Positions 33,379 through 42,743 are shown, numbered from the stretch's first letter. The stretch: DNA of 64,000 bases from Cognatilysobacter tabacisoli (GCF_003586305.1 NZ_KZ987400.1:592635-656634); one strand, 5' to 3'. The notes: generated by a model not told the origin, from the letters alone. Program-made: numbers and translations.

Positions 33379-35738
33379 GAGCGCCGCAGCCGCAATGCGT
33401 TGACGGTGACGGTCAGCGACGACAGCGCCATGCCGACCGCCGCCAGCCACGGCGTGACCAGGCCGAGCGCCGCCAGTGGCAGCGCGACGACGTTGTAGGC
33501 GATCGCCCACGCGAGGTTCTGCCGGACGATGCGGCGGGCGCGCCGCGCCAGCGCGATCGCGTCGGCGATCGGCGCCAGCCGGGTGCCGACCAGGACGAAA
33601 TCGGCGCTGCGGTGCGCGAGCGCGGCGCCGTCGCCGATCGCGAACGACACGTCGGCGCCGGCCAGCACCGGCGCGTCGTTGATGCCGTCGCCGACCATCG
33701 CGACGACCCGGCCGTCGCGCTGCAGCGCGCGCACGCGGGCCAGCTTGTCCTCGGGGGCCTGGCGCGCCCGCGCGTCGGCGATGCCGAGCGCCTGCGCCAG
33801 CGGCGCGACCTTGGCGTCGGCGTCGCCGCTGGCGATGTGCAGCGCCAGGCCCTGCGCGCGCAGCGCGTCGACGGTGGCGGACGCATCGGCGCGAAGGCCC
33901 TCGTCGACGACGAAGCGCGCGCTGGCGGTCGCGCCGTCGCCGAGCCACAGCGCGTCGTCGTCGCCGGCCGCGCCGGTGGCGAACGCCGCGCGGCCGAACC
34001 GCCAGCGCACGCCGTCGACGTCGGCCTCGAGGCCGTGCCCCGGCACCGCGCGCAGGCCGGCGACCGCGCGTGCGTCGTCGAACGCGGCGAACGCGGCCGC
34101 GAGCGGGTGGCGGCTGTCGCGCTCGAGCGCGGCGGCGATCGCGAGCACCGCGTCGCGCGGCAGCGCGCCGTGCGTCTCGACCGACGCCAGCGTCGGCGCG
34201 CGATCGCACAGCGTGCCGGTCTTGTCGAAGACGATGTCCGTGGCGTCCGCGAGGCGCTCGAGCGCGTCGCCGCGCAGCGCCAGCACGCCGCTGCGCGCCA
34301 GCGCGCCGTGGGCGCTGGCCAGCGCCGCCGGCACGGCCAGCGACAGCGCGCAGGGGCAGGTGATGACCAGCAGCGCCAGCGTCACTTCGAACGCGCGCGC
34401 CGGGTCATGCACGCGCCACGCGAGGTACAGCGCGACGGCGGCAACCAGCAGCACCGCGACGAAGCGCGAGGCGATGCGGTCGGCGAGCGTCGCCAGAGCG
34501 GGCCGCTGCGCCTGCGCGTGTTCGACCAGCCGGGTCACCTGCGACAGCCGGGTCTGCGCGCCGACGGCGTCGATGCGCAGGCGTGCCGGCCGCTCGCGGC
34601 ATGCGCTGCCGGCCAGCACCCGATCGCCGGGGCCGCGCAGCACCGGCTCGGACTCGCCGGTCAGCAGCGATTCCTCGAAGCGGGCGGGCGCATCGAGCAC
34701 GGTGCCGTCGGCCGGCACGATCTCGCCGACCGCGACGCAGGCGACGTTGCCGACGGCCAGTGCCGCCAGCGGCACCAGCTCGCGGCTGCCGTCGTCGCGC
34801 TCGCGCGTCGCGAACGCCGGCCGCGCCCGCGCCAGCGCGTCGACCTGGGCGTTGGCCACGCGCCGCGCGCGCTGCTCGAGCACGCGCGCGGCCAGCAGCA
34901 GGAACACGAACATCACTGCCGCGTCGAACCACACGTGCGCGCCGCCGCGCAGCGTCTCGACCACGCTGGGGCCGTACGCGAGCAGCGTCGCGCCGGCGAC
35001 CAGCGCGTCCATGCCGAGCGTGCGCGCGCGCAGCTCGCGCCAGGCGCCGGCGAGGAACGGCCAGCCCGAGTAGAACACCACCGGCGTCGACACCAGCATC
35101 GTCACCCAGCGCAGGAAGTCGCGCGTCGGCAGGGGCATCTGGCGGGCGACATCGAGGTACAGCGCCTCGGCGAACATCATCGCCTGCATCGCGCCGAGCC
35201 CCGCCACGCCGAGCCGCAGCAGCGAGCGGTTGCGCTCGGCGCGCAGCGCGTCCTCGCGCGCCTGCCCGGTCGCCAGCCACGGCCGGTAGCCGAGCGCGGC
35301 CAGCCGCCGCAGCGCGGCCGACAGCGGCGTGCGCGCCGGGTCCCACGCGATCCGCACGCGGCCCGTCACCGCGTTGGCATTGACCTCGAGCACGCCCGGC
35401 TCGCGCGCGATCGCGCGGTCGATCAGCCATGCGCACGCGGCGCAGCGCATGCCGTCGGCGAGCACGGTGATCTCGCGGCCGCCGTCGATCGCGCGGGCGT
35501 GCCCGGCGATCACGTCGTCGCGGTCCCACGCCGACAGGTCGATCGCCTCGGTTCCGACCCGCGCGGCGTAGCCGTCGCGCAGTCGGTAGTAGTCGGACAG
35601 GCCGGCGTCGCTGATCCACTGGGCGGCCGCTTCGCAGCCGTCGCAGCAGTAGCGCGACGCCGGCGCGTCCAGCGTTTCGCCGCAGTGCGCGCAGGCGCCG
35701 GTGGCCGCGCGCTGCGCGTCGCGCGCCGGGGTCGCCAT
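33375..35738 (-). CDS. ccoI: Copper-translocating P-type ATPase CcoI
   Basis: A protein of about 787 residues exporting Cu+ to the periplasmic side for cbb3 assembly. It begins with a cysteine-rich zinc-ribbon-like part (CAHCGETL, YCCDGCEAAA), then an HMA domain (GMRCAACAWLID), transmembrane helices, the actuator loop LLTGESEPV, the metal-binding CPC (LVITCPCALSLAV), the phosphorylated DKTGTLC and the MVGDGINDAP hinge. The ATG at 35738 has no good ribosome site; GTG at 35771 (GTGA overlap with the ccoH stop) or 35765 behind GGAG are real alternatives. Confidence 0.95.
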   Translation of the reverse strand: MATPARDAQRAATGACAHCGETLDAPASRYCCDGCEAAAQWISDAGLSDYYRLRDGYAARVGTEAIDLSAWDRDDVIAGHARAIDGGREITVLADGMRCAACAWLIDRAIAREPGVLEVNANAVTGRVRIAWDPARTPLSAALRRLAALGYRPWLATGQAREDALRAERNRSLLRLGVAGLGAMQAMMFAEALYLDVARQMPLPTRDFLRWVTMLVSTPVVFYSGWPFLAGAWRELRARTLGMDALVAGATLLAYGPSVVETLRGGAHVWFDAAVMFVFLLLAARVLEQRARRVANAQVDALARARPAFATRERDDGSRELVPLAALAVGNVACVAVGEIVPADGTVLDAPARFEESLLTGESEPVLRGPGDRVLAGSACRERPARLRIDAVGAQTRLSQVTRLVEHAQAQRPALATLADRIASRFVAVLLVAAVALYLAWRVHDPARAFEVTLALLVITCPCALSLAVPAALASAHGALARSGVLALRGDALERLADATDIVFDKTGTLCDRAPTLASVETHGALPRDAVLAIAAALERDSRHPLAAAFAAFDDARAVAGLRAVPGHGLEADVDGVRWRFGRAAFATGAAGDDDALWLGDGATASARFVVDEGLRADASATVDALRAQGLALHIASGDADAKVAPLAQALGIADARARQAPEDKLARVRALQRDGRVVAMVGDGINDAPVLAGADVSFAIGDGAALAHRSADFVLVGTRLAPIADAIALARRARRIVRQNLAWAIAYNVVALPLAALGLVTPWLAAVGMALSSLTVTVNALRLRRS

Positions 35739-35767
35739 CGACAGCGGGTTCGCCGCGACCGCCACGG

Positions 35768-36271
35768 TCACGGCTCCGGCAGCGCCGGCTGCAGCAGCAC
35801 CGCGTGCTCGCCCTTGCCGAGCCGGCCCTGCAGCCGCCACGCATCGGCGGGTGCGCGCAGTTCGACGTTCCAGTGGGTGCCGGCGTCGAGCTCGCGTTCG
35901 GCGCGCCAGCCGGTCTCGGTGGGGGGCAGGGCGAGCGAGACGTCGCGCTCGGCGTGCGACGGGTGGTGGAACGCCAGCGCCAGCGTCTGGGTGCGGTCGA
36001 ACGTGCCCTTCGCCGGCAGCGCCTCGACCACGCCGTCCTGCACGCGCAGCACCACGCGCAGCCCGGCCGCGCGGGCGCGCGAATCAGCGTCGAGGGCGGC
36101 GACCTGCACCTGGCCGGTGCGCCGCACCGGGTCGGCCACGCTGTCGCTGGTGCCGCCGGTGCGGCCGGCGACGAACAGCATCGCGATGCCACCGACCACG
36201 GCCAGCGCCGGCAGGCCGACGATCAGCCACAGCAGCGGGTTGCGCCACGGGGACGGGTGTTCGCCGGTCAT
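35768..36271 (-). CDS. ccoH: FixH/CcoH cbb3 assembly protein
   Basis: A 167-residue membrane protein. One N-terminal transmembrane helix (PLLWLIVGLPALAVVGGIAMLFVAG) leads to a periplasmic beta domain (GLRVVLRVQDGVVEALPAKG, LALAFHHPSHAERDVSLAL, THWNVELRAPADAWRLQGRL), the FixH pattern. It supports stable assembly of the oxidase. ATG overlaps the ccoG stop (ATGA) and the gene ends at the ccoI start, as expected for ccoGHIS. Confidence 0.92.
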   Translation of the reverse strand: MTGEHPSPWRNPLLWLIVGLPALAVVGGIAMLFVAGRTGGTSDSVADPVRRTGQVQVAALDADSRARAAGLRVVLRVQDGVVEALPAKGTFDRTQTLALAFHHPSHAERDVSLALPPTETGWRAERELDAGTHWNVELRAPADAWRLQGRLGKGEHAVLLQPALPEP

Positions 36272-37812
36272 GGGCTCGGTCCGAAGAAGCTGCTCTCGAC
36301 GACCTTGCGCACGCGGCCGTCCGGGGATTCGACGACGAAGCGCACCGCGTGCCGTCCGCGCACGTCGCCGGCGGCAGCCACCGTGATCGGCAGCGACACC
36401 ACCTGCTGCGGGGCCAGCGTGATGCTCGGCGTGGTGCCGCGGATCGCCAGCCCGGGCAGCCCGGATTCGAGCTGCAGCGAATACGTGGCGGCGGCGTCGC
36501 CCTTGTTGACCAGCTTCAGCGTGTAGCCGTTGGCGATGCCGTCGGCGGTCTCGCGGTACAGCGCGTTGCGGTCGCGCAGCGCCTCGACGATCAGCGGGCT
36601 GCGGGTGCCGACGCCCCACGCCCAGGCGATGCACAGCGCCAGCAGCAGCGAGCCGTAGACGACGATGCGCGGGCGCAGCACGCGCGTGGGCTGGCCGTCG
36701 ATCGCGTTCTGGGTCGAATAGCGGATCAGTCCGCTCGGGTAGCCGACCTTGGCCATGACCTCGTCGCAGGCGTCGATGCACGCGCCGCAGGCGATGCACT
36801 CGTACTGCAGGCCGTTGCGGATGTCGATGCCGGTCGGGCACACCTGCACGCAGATCGTGCAGTCGATGCAGTCGCCCAGTTCCTCCGGCGGGAACTTCGG
36901 CAGCGGCAGCGCTTCGGCCAGCTCGCCGTCGAACGTGATCGTGCCGCGCGCGTTGGCGCGGTTGTCGGCGGCGGTCGGGTGGCGCGCCGCGCGGAACACG
37001 TAGTCGTACGCGACGGTCTTCTCGAGCAGGCCGCGCGCGCGCTCGAGCACGCTGCCGAGGCCGCGGCGGCGCGGGCCCCGCGGCTCCCCGCGCATCGGGT
37101 CGTAGGCGATCAGCAGGGTGTTGCGGTCGAACATCGCGCTCTGGAAGCGCGCGTACGGGCACATGTACTTGCACACCTGTTCGCGCAGCACGCCGGCGTT
37201 GCCCCACGTGGCCAGCGAGTAGAACAGCACCCAGAACGTTTCCCAGCCGCCCCACTGGAACGGCACCAGCCGCGCGCCCAGTTCGGTAATCGGGGTAAAG
37301 AAGCCGACGAAGGTGAAGCCGGTCCACAGCGCGAACGCCAGCCACAGCGCGTGCTTGGCGCCCTTGCGCAGCAGCTTCTCGCGCGTCCACGGACCGGCGT
37401 CGAGCTTCATCCGCTGGCCGCGGTCGCCCTCGGTCCAGCGCTCCATCCACAGGAAGACCTCGGTCCACACCGTCTGCGGGCACGCGTAGCCGCACCACAG
37501 GCGCCCGGCCAGCGCGGTGAAGAAGAACAGCGCCAGCGCGGCGATGATCAGCAGCAGCGCGAGGAACAGGAAATCCTGCGGCCAGAACGTCAGGCCGAAC
37601 ACGTGGAACTTGCGCGCCGGCAGGTCGAACAGCACAGCCTGGCGGCCGTCCCAGCGCAGCCACGGGAACACGTAGTACATGCCGAGCAGCCACGCCACCG
37701 CGGCCACGCGCAGCCGGTCGAAGCGGCCGCTGACGTCGCGCGGGTAGATCTTGCGTTCGCTGACGTACGCCGGACCGCCGTCGTCGAGCGCGATGTCGAT
37801 GCGTCGGTTCAT
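36268..37812 (-). CDS. ccoG: CcoG (FixG/RdxA) ferredoxin-like membrane protein
   Basis: A 514-residue protein with about five transmembrane helices, a CGYACPQTVW motif on the membrane part, and a cluster-binding domain with two cysteine sets (CIDCTICVQVCPTGID and CIACGACIDACDEVM) for two [4Fe-4S] clusters. The C-terminal region is an Ig-like beta domain. CcoG is a cupric reductase in cbb3 biogenesis in other species. It starts 10 bp after the preceding gene and has a weak ribosome site, suggesting coupling. Confidence 0.95.
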   Translation of the reverse strand: MNRRIDIALDDGGPAYVSERKIYPRDVSGRFDRLRVAAVAWLLGMYYVFPWLRWDGRQAVLFDLPARKFHVFGLTFWPQDFLFLALLLIIAALALFFFTALAGRLWCGYACPQTVWTEVFLWMERWTEGDRGQRMKLDAGPWTREKLLRKGAKHALWLAFALWTGFTFVGFFTPITELGARLVPFQWGGWETFWVLFYSLATWGNAGVLREQVCKYMCPYARFQSAMFDRNTLLIAYDPMRGEPRGPRRRGLGSVLERARGLLEKTVAYDYVFRAARHPTAADNRANARGTITFDGELAEALPLPKFPPEELGDCIDCTICVQVCPTGIDIRNGLQYECIACGACIDACDEVMAKVGYPSGLIRYSTQNAIDGQPTRVLRPRIVVYGSLLLALCIAWAWGVGTRSPLIVEALRDRNALYRETADGIANGYTLKLVNKGDAAATYSLQLESGLPGLAIRGTTPSITLAPQQVVSLPITVAAAGDVRGRHAVRFVVESPDGRVRKVVESSFFGPSP

Positions 37813-37822
37813 CGCGCGCCGA

Positions 37823-38110
37823 TCATCCGTCGCGCAGCGCGCGGTTGAAGCGACTGGCCGGGCGCAGCAGGATCCACGTGAACAGGCTCGACGACGCGGT
37901 CGCCGCCCAGAACGCGAAGAAGCCCAGCGTGTAGCCGAGCTCGCGCGACACCGGCCAGTGCGGGAAGGTCTGGTCGCGCAGCGCGATCGGGTCGACAAAG
38001 GCGAAGAACACCATCGTCGCCACGCCGGCGGCGAAGAAGCTCGGCCACAGGATCGCGCCCAGCCGCTGCGCCAGCGGACGCGGCGGCGGGTCGACCGGAA
38101 CCGCGTTCAT
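37823..38110 (-). CDS. Small membrane protein inside the cbb3 operon
   Basis: A 95-residue protein with two transmembrane segments (LWPSFFAAGVATMVFFAFV; LGYTLGFFAFWAATASSSLFTWILL). The ATG overlaps the ccoP stop (ATGA), so it is made together with the oxidase. It does not resemble CcoQ, CcoS or CcoH. It may be a lineage-specific subunit or assembly factor; the function is unknown. Confidence 0.8.
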   Translation of the reverse strand: MNAVPVDPPPRPLAQRLGAILWPSFFAAGVATMVFFAFVDPIALRDQTFPHWPVSRELGYTLGFFAFWAATASSSLFTWILLRPASRFNRALRDG

Positions 38111-39051
38111 TGCCCGGCCCCGGCGCCGCCGGCCGCGGCGGTGCGCTTGGCCGACAGCGACAGCACGTACGCGGCGACCAGCTTGGCGCGGGTCTCGCCG
38201 AGCAGCTCGCCGTGCGCCGGCATCACGCCGTGGCGGCCGCTGCGGATCGCCGTCGCGATCGCCTCGTTGCTGTCGCCGTACAGCCAGTAGTCGTCGGCCA
38301 GGCTCGGCGCGCCGAGGTCCTGGTTGCCCGTGCCGTCGACGCCGTGGCACGCCACGCACACGCCCTCGTACAGCGGGCGGCCCTGCGCGGCGAGGAAGTT
38401 GTTCTTCAGCCGCACGTCGGGGTCGCCGAGCGCACGCACGTAGGCGACCACGTAGTCGACCGCGTTCTCGCCGCCCATGCCGGTCAGCACCTTCTCCCAC
38501 TCGGGCATGACGCCTTCGCGGCCCTCGACGATCGACTGCAGCACGCGCTCGGGCTCGCCGCCCCAGTGCCAGACGTCGTCGGTCAGGTTCGGGTAGCCGA
38601 TCGCGCCCTGGCCCGAGGACCCGTGGCACGTCGCGCAGGTGTTGCCGAAGATCGACCGGCCCAGCGCCAGCGCCTGCGGATCGCGCGACAGGTCGGCGAC
38701 GCTGGCGGTGCGGAACGGCGCGAACGTCTCGTCGAGGCGCGCGGTGTCGGCGGCCTTCTGGCGGTCGTGCTCGGAGGTGGACGTCCACTTGCCGTAGCCG
38801 GCGAACGCGCCCAGGCCCGGGTACCACAGCAGGTAGCCGATGCTGAAGACGATGGTCAGGTAGAACAGGTTGATCCACCACTTCGGCAGCGGCTTGTTGT
38901 ACTCGGTGAGGTCGCCGTCCCAGACGTGGCTGGTGTCCTCCGGCTTCGGGTCGCCGGGGCGACGGCGCGCCGTCCACCACAGCAGCCAGGCGCAGCCGGC
39001 GATGTTGAGCACCACCAGGGCGATGACGTACCACGACCAGCCGGCGCTCAC
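38107..39051 (-). CDS. ccoP: cbb3 oxidase diheme subunit CcoP
   Basis: A 314-residue subunit that carries electrons from cytochrome c to CcoO. Two transmembrane helices (about 5-25 and 58-78), the DTSHVWDGDLTEYNKPLPKWW family motif between them, and two c-type haem sites (CATCH about 138, CVACH about 233) are present. Distal Met ligands are plausible in VMPEW and VMPAH. The start overlaps the ccoQ stop by 4 bp. Confidence 0.97.
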   Translation of the reverse strand: MSAGWSWYVIALVVLNIAGCAWLLWWTARRRPGDPKPEDTSHVWDGDLTEYNKPLPKWWINLFYLTIVFSIGYLLWYPGLGAFAGYGKWTSTSEHDRQKAADTARLDETFAPFRTASVADLSRDPQALALGRSIFGNTCATCHGSSGQGAIGYPNLTDDVWHWGGEPERVLQSIVEGREGVMPEWEKVLTGMGGENAVDYVVAYVRALGDPDVRLKNNFLAAQGRPLYEGVCVACHGVDGTGNQDLGAPSLADDYWLYGDSNEAIATAIRSGRHGVMPAHGELLGETRAKLVAAYVLSLSAKRTAAAGGAGAGQ

Positions 39052-39188
39052 GGGCGGTCCTCCGCGTCATCGGACAGCGGCAGGCGCGCGGCGGCGTCGA
39101 AGGCGGCCTTGCGGCGCGGGCTCCACGCCCACGCCCAGCCGGCGACGAACAGCACCAGCAGGATGGCGGTGATGATTCCGGACAGCAT
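39048..39188 (-). CDS. ccoQ: cbb3 oxidase small subunit CcoQ
   Basis: A 46-residue protein: one transmembrane helix (ITAILLVLFVAGWAWAWS) then RRKAAFDAAARLPLSDD, the usual CcoQ layout. CcoQ stabilises the complex. Its start is 2 bp after the ccoO stop and its end overlaps ccoP. Confidence 0.9.
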   Translation of the reverse strand: MLSGIITAILLVLFVAGWAWAWSPRRKAAFDAAARLPLSDDAEDRP

Positions 39189-39190
39189 GC

Positions 39191-39817
39191 TCAGCCTCCC
39201 CGAGGCGCGTGCTTGCCGAGCGCCTGCAGGTAGGCGACCACGGCGTCGAGTTCGGTCTTGTCCTGCACCTGCGCGGCGGCGCCGGCGATCTCCTCGTCGG
39301 TGTACGGATCGCCGAGGGTCTGCAGCGCGCGCATCCGCCGGGTGACCTGCGCGCCGTCGAGCGCGTTCTCGGCCAGCCACGGGAAGCTCGGCATGTTCGA
39401 CTCCGGCACGACCGCGCGCGGATCGATCAGGTGCACGCGGTGCCAGTCGTCGGAGTAGCGGCCGCCGACGCGGGCCAGGTCCGGCCCGGTGCGCTTGGAA
39501 CCCCACTGGAACGGGCGGTCGTACACCGACTCGCCGGCCAGCGAGTAGTGGCCGTAGCGCTCGGTCTCGAAGCGCAGCGTGCGCACCATCTGCGAATGGC
39601 AGTTGTAGCAGCCCTCGCGCACGTACACGTCGCGTCCGGCCAGCTGCAGCGCCGGGTAGGGCTTGACGCCGGGCAGCGGCTCGACCGCCTCGGCCTGGTA
39701 CATCAGCGGCACGATCTCGGCCAGGCCGCCGAACGACACGGCCACCGCGATCAGCACCGCCATCAGGCCGATGTTCTTTTCGATCTTCTCGTGCGGATTG
39801 TGGTTGTTCTCGCTCAT
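39191..39817 (-). CDS. ccoO: cbb3 oxidase monoheme subunit CcoO
   Basis: A 208-residue membrane-anchored cytochrome c: one N-terminal helix ([22 protein letters not shown]), the haem c site CYNCHSQ (about 70) and a Met ligand in [10 protein letters not shown]. It passes electrons from CcoP to CcoN. The ATG at 39817 follows GAGGA at eight bases; the upstream codon used by a longer frame is not needed. Confidence 0.97.
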   Translation of the reverse strand: MSENNHNPHEKIEKNIGLMAVLIAVAVSFGGLAEIVPLMYQAEAVEPLPGVKPYPALQLAGRDVYVREGCYNCHSQMVRTLRFETERYGHYSLAGESVYDRPFQWGSKRTGPDLARVGGRYSDDWHRVHLIDPRAVVPESNMPSFPWLAENALDGAQVTRRMRALQTLGDPYTDEEIAGAAAQVQDKTELDAVVAYLQALGKHAPRGG

Positions 39818-39827
39818 CGTCCGGTCC

Positions 39828-41282
39828 TCACGCACGCGCCTGCGACGCGTCCGGCATCAGCACCGGCTGCGGCGCCGGCGAACGCGCCATCGCGAAGGTC
39901 TTGATCGTGTTGACCGCCATCAGCAGCATGCCGGCCAGCACCAGCACGCCGCCGCCGAGGCGGATCAGGTAGTAGGGGTAAGTCGCGTTGAGCGCCTCGA
40001 CGAAGGTGTAGGTCAGGGTGCCGTCGTCGTTGGTCGCCCGCCACATCAGGCCCTGCATCACGCCGGCGATCCACATCGAGGCGATGTAGAACACCACGCC
40101 GAGCGTGTGCACCCAGAAGTGCGTGTCGATCCACTTCGTCGAGTACATCGCCTGCAGGCCGAGCATCCGCGGCAGCAGCGCGTAGATCGAGCCGATCGAG
40201 ATCATCGCCACCCAGCCCAGCGCGCCGGCGTGCACGTGGCCGACGGTCCAGTCGGTGTAGTGCGACAGCGAGTTGACCGTCTTGATCGACATCATCGGCC
40301 CCTCGAACGTCGCGATCATGTAGAAGCTCAGCGCGACGATCAGGAACTTCAGGATCGGGTCGGTGCGCAGCTTGTGCCACACCCCCGACAGCGTGAGGAT
40401 GCCGTTGATCGCGCCGCCCCAGCTGGGCGCCAGCAGGATCAGCGAGAACACCATGCCGACCGACTGCGCCCAGTCCGGCAGCGCGGTGTACTGCAGGTGG
40501 TGCGGGCCGGCCCACATGTACACCGCGATCAGCGCCCAGAAGTGTACGATCGACAGGCGGTACGAGTAGATCGGGCGCCCGGCCTGCTTGGGCACGTAGT
40601 AGTACATCATCCCGAGGAAGCCGGCGGTCAGGAAGAAGCCGACCGCGTTGTGGCCGTACCACCACTGCACCATCGCGTCGACCGCGCCGGTGTAGACCTG
40701 GTACGACTTGCCGAAGCCGACCGGCAGCGCGAGGTTGTTGACGATGTGCAGCAGCGCGATCGTGATGATGTAAGCGCCGAAGAACCAGTTGGCGACGTAG
40801 ATGTGCTTGACCGTGCGCTTGGCGATCGTGCCGAAGAACAGCACCGCGTACGCGACCCAGACGATCGTGATCAGGATGTCGATCGGCCACTCGAGTTCGG
40901 CGTACTCCTTGCCCTGGGTCATCCCCAGCGGCAGCGTGATCGCGGCGGCGACGATGACCGCCTGCCAGCCCCAGAACACGAACGACGCCAGCCGGTCGGA
41001 GATCAGCGGCGCGTGGCAGGTGCGCTGGACCACGTGCAGCGACGTGGCGAACAGCGCGCTGCCGCCGAACGCGAAGATCACCGCGTTGGTGTGCAGCGGC
41101 CGCAGGCGGCCGTAGCTGAGCCACGGAATGCCTTCGCCGATGGTCGGCCAGTACAGCTGCGCGGCGATCAGCACGCCGACGGCCATGCCGACGATGCCCC
41201 ACAGCACGGTCGTTGCGGCGAACTGCCGCACCACTTTGTCGTTGTATGTCCGCAGCGGCTGCGGCGAGGCAAGCGTCGTCAT
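39828..41282 (-). CDS. ccoN: cbb3 oxidase catalytic subunit CcoN
   Basis: A 484-residue haem-copper oxidase subunit I of C type with about 12 transmembrane helices. Haem and Cu ligand segments are recognisable: [54 protein letters not shown] and [14 protein letters not shown]. The enzyme reduces O2 with very high affinity and pumps protons. The ATG at 41282 is preceded by GGGAG six bases away. A perfect FNR box lies upstream. Confidence 0.97.
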   Translation of the reverse strand: MTTLASPQPLRTYNDKVVRQFAATTVLWGIVGMAVGVLIAAQLYWPTIGEGIPWLSYGRLRPLHTNAVIFAFGGSALFATSLHVVQRTCHAPLISDRLASFVFWGWQAVIVAAAITLPLGMTQGKEYAELEWPIDILITIVWVAYAVLFFGTIAKRTVKHIYVANWFFGAYIITIALLHIVNNLALPVGFGKSYQVYTGAVDAMVQWWYGHNAVGFFLTAGFLGMMYYYVPKQAGRPIYSYRLSIVHFWALIAVYMWAGPHHLQYTALPDWAQSVGMVFSLILLAPSWGGAINGILTLSGVWHKLRTDPILKFLIVALSFYMIATFEGPMMSIKTVNSLSHYTDWTVGHVHAGALGWVAMISIGSIYALLPRMLGLQAMYSTKWIDTHFWVHTLGVVFYIASMWIAGVMQGLMWRATNDDGTLTYTFVEALNATYPYYLIRLGGGVLVLAGMLLMAVNTIKTFAMARSPAPQPVLMPDASQARA

Positions 41283-41305
41283 CGTCACTCCCAGAACGTG
41301 GCGCC

Positions 41306-41311
41306 AGTTTA
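41306..41311 (-). promoter_or_regulatory. Predicted -10 element of the cco operon
   Basis: TAAACT on the minus strand. A start point seven bases on (about 41299) places the FNR box centre at -41.5, the classic position for FNR class II activation, and gives a 16-base leader before the ccoN ATG. Confidence 0.6.
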
Positions 41312-41333
41312 GGAATCGGGCCGCGGCGGCGGC

Positions 41334-41347
41334 TTGATCCGGATCAA
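41334..41347 (-). promoter_or_regulatory. FNR box of the cco operon
   Basis: TTGATCCGGATCAA, a perfect palindromic match to the FNR/Anr consensus TTGAT-N4-ATCAA, between the universal-stress gene stop (41358) and ccoN. It should bind the Fnr protein encoded at 31655. Confidence 0.88.
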
Positions 41348-41357
41348 GTCGTCGCCG

Positions 41358-41780
41358 TCACGGCACCACCGTCACCGGCACGCCGGCGCCGGCGACGACC
41401 TTGCGCGCGACCGAGCCGAGCAGCAGGCCCTCGATCGCGCCGCGGCCGCGCGTGCCCATCACCACGAGGTCGATCCGCGCCGAGCGCGCGTGGCGCACGA
41501 TCGCGGCCGCCGGCTCGGCGACGACGACCTTCTCGGTGAACGCGACGCGGGCGCGGCGCAGCGCGGTGCGCACGGCGCGCAGCGCGTGGTTGGCGTTGTC
41601 GGCGTGGTAGTCGGCGGTGCCTTGTACGCCGAGTTCGAGCGCGGCGATCCGCGGCAGCGGCAGGTCGGCGTGGAACACGACCAGGGTCGGCGGCTCGGCC
41701 ATCGCCTGGGCCAGCCGCGCCGCGTGGCGCGCGGCGCGCACGCTGGCGGGGCTGCCGTCCACGGCCAGCAGGATCTTCAT
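41358..41780 (-). CDS. UspA-family universal stress protein
   Basis: A 140-residue single-domain Usp: N-terminal ILLAVDGSPASVRAARHAARLA, and the ATP-binding loop VVMGTRGRGAIEGLLLGSVARKVVAGAGVPVTVV (G-2x-G-9x-G(S/T) type), so it probably binds ATP. Related genes next to cbb3 operons in other bacteria are induced by low oxygen. It starts 20 bp after a predicted start point under the second FNR box. Confidence 0.93.
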   Translation of the reverse strand: MKILLAVDGSPASVRAARHAARLAQAMAEPPTLVVFHADLPLPRIAALELGVQGTADYHADNANHALRAVRTALRRARVAFTEKVVVAEPAAAIVRHARSARIDLVVMGTRGRGAIEGLLLGSVARKVVAGAGVPVTVVP

Positions 41781-41834
41781 GGCTCACTCCAACGGGGAAC
41801 GACGGCCACCGTACGCGGGCGGCGCGGCCCGGGC

Positions 41835-41848
41835 TTGATCGCGATCAA
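41835..41848. promoter_or_regulatory. Second FNR box between divergent usp genes
   Basis: TTGATCGCGATCAA, again a perfect TTGAT-N4-ATCAA palindrome. The centre is 61 bp from the start of the minus-strand usp gene, with a TACGGT-like -10 at 41808-41813, and 74 bp from the plus-strand gene at 41916, where the -10 is less clear. Confidence 0.85.
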
Positions 41849-41915
41849 TTCGCCGCCGTCGCGCCGGGCGCAGGCTGCTCCCGCCGACACCCACGGCGAC
41901 GACCGGAGACGACGC

Positions 41916-42743
41916 ATGCGCGACTTCCTGGTGCTGGCCCGCCGGGCCTTCGAGGCGGACCACGGCGCGGCGTACGCGGCGCGACTGGCCGCGCGGATGC
42001 GCGCCACCCTGACCGGGCTTCACGTGCCGCTCGGCGTGTCGGGGCCGCTGCCGGCGTACGACGCCGACACCGTCATGGCCCAGTACGCGGCCTGGATGGC
42101 GGCCGAACTCGACCGCGCGCGGGCGATGGCGCCGGGCTTCGAAGCCTGGGCGGGGTCGCTCGGGGTGGCGCACCCGGCGTGGATCGTTGCCGACGGACCG
42201 CTGGCGGCGCTGGTCCGCTATGTCGGCCACTGGCACGACGTGCTGGTCGTCGGCGGCGACGCCGACGACGGCTGGAACACGCCGGGCGGCCTGGCCGACC
42301 TGCTGCTCGGCAGCGGCCTGCCGTGCGTGGTCGTTCCGGCCGCCACGCCGGCCGGGCCGGTCCGGCTGGAATCGGTCGCGGTGGCGTGGAACGGCTCGGT
42401 CGAGGCCATCCGCGCGCTGCACGCCGCGCGCCCGCTGCTGCAGCAGGCCGAACGCGTGCACCTGCTGGTCGGCGAGGAGCGCGCGTACGGCGGCAGCTGG
42501 CCGGCGTTCCCGCTCGAGCGCTGGTGCGCGTCGCACGGGTTGCACGTCGTGGCCGAACCGCTGCCGGCGGTCAGCGATGACGACGACGCCGGCGAGGCGA
42601 TCCTCGACGGCGCGCGCGCCTGCGGCGCCGAACTGCTGGTGCTGGGCGCCTACGGGCGCTCCCGCTTGGCCGAGTGGGCGCTCGGCGGCGTCACCCGCCA
42701 CCTGCTCCGGCACAGCCCGCTGCCGCTGCTGATGCGCCACTGA
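41916..42743 (+). CDS. Tandem universal stress protein
   Basis: A 275-residue protein of two Usp folds. The first (about 1-145) is degenerate. The second (about 150-275: SVAVAWNGSVEAIRALHAARPLL, LLVLGAYGRSRLAEWALGGVTRHLLRHSPLPLLM) keeps the family loop. Proteins like this often sit under FNR control and help survival without oxygen. Divergent from the single-domain Usp with a shared FNR box. ATG at 41916 follows CGGAGACGACGC. Confidence 0.85.
   Translation: MRDFLVLARRAFEADHGAAYAARLAARMRATLTGLHVPLGVSGPLPAYDADTVMAQYAAWMAAELDRARAMAPGFEAWAGSLGVAHPAWIVADGPLAALVRYVGHWHDVLVVGGDADDGWNTPGGLADLLLGSGLPCVVVPAATPAGPVRLESVAVAWNGSVEAIRALHAARPLLQQAERVHLLVGEERAYGGSWPAFPLERWCASHGLHVVAEPLPAVSDDDDAGEAILDGARACGAELLVLGAYGRSRLAEWALGGVTRHLLRHSPLPLLMRH

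Noticed and set aside
33612-36386. 924-codon plus-strand frame opposite ccoI
   Set aside because: Antisense to the P-type ATPase, which has all catalytic motifs in the other strand.
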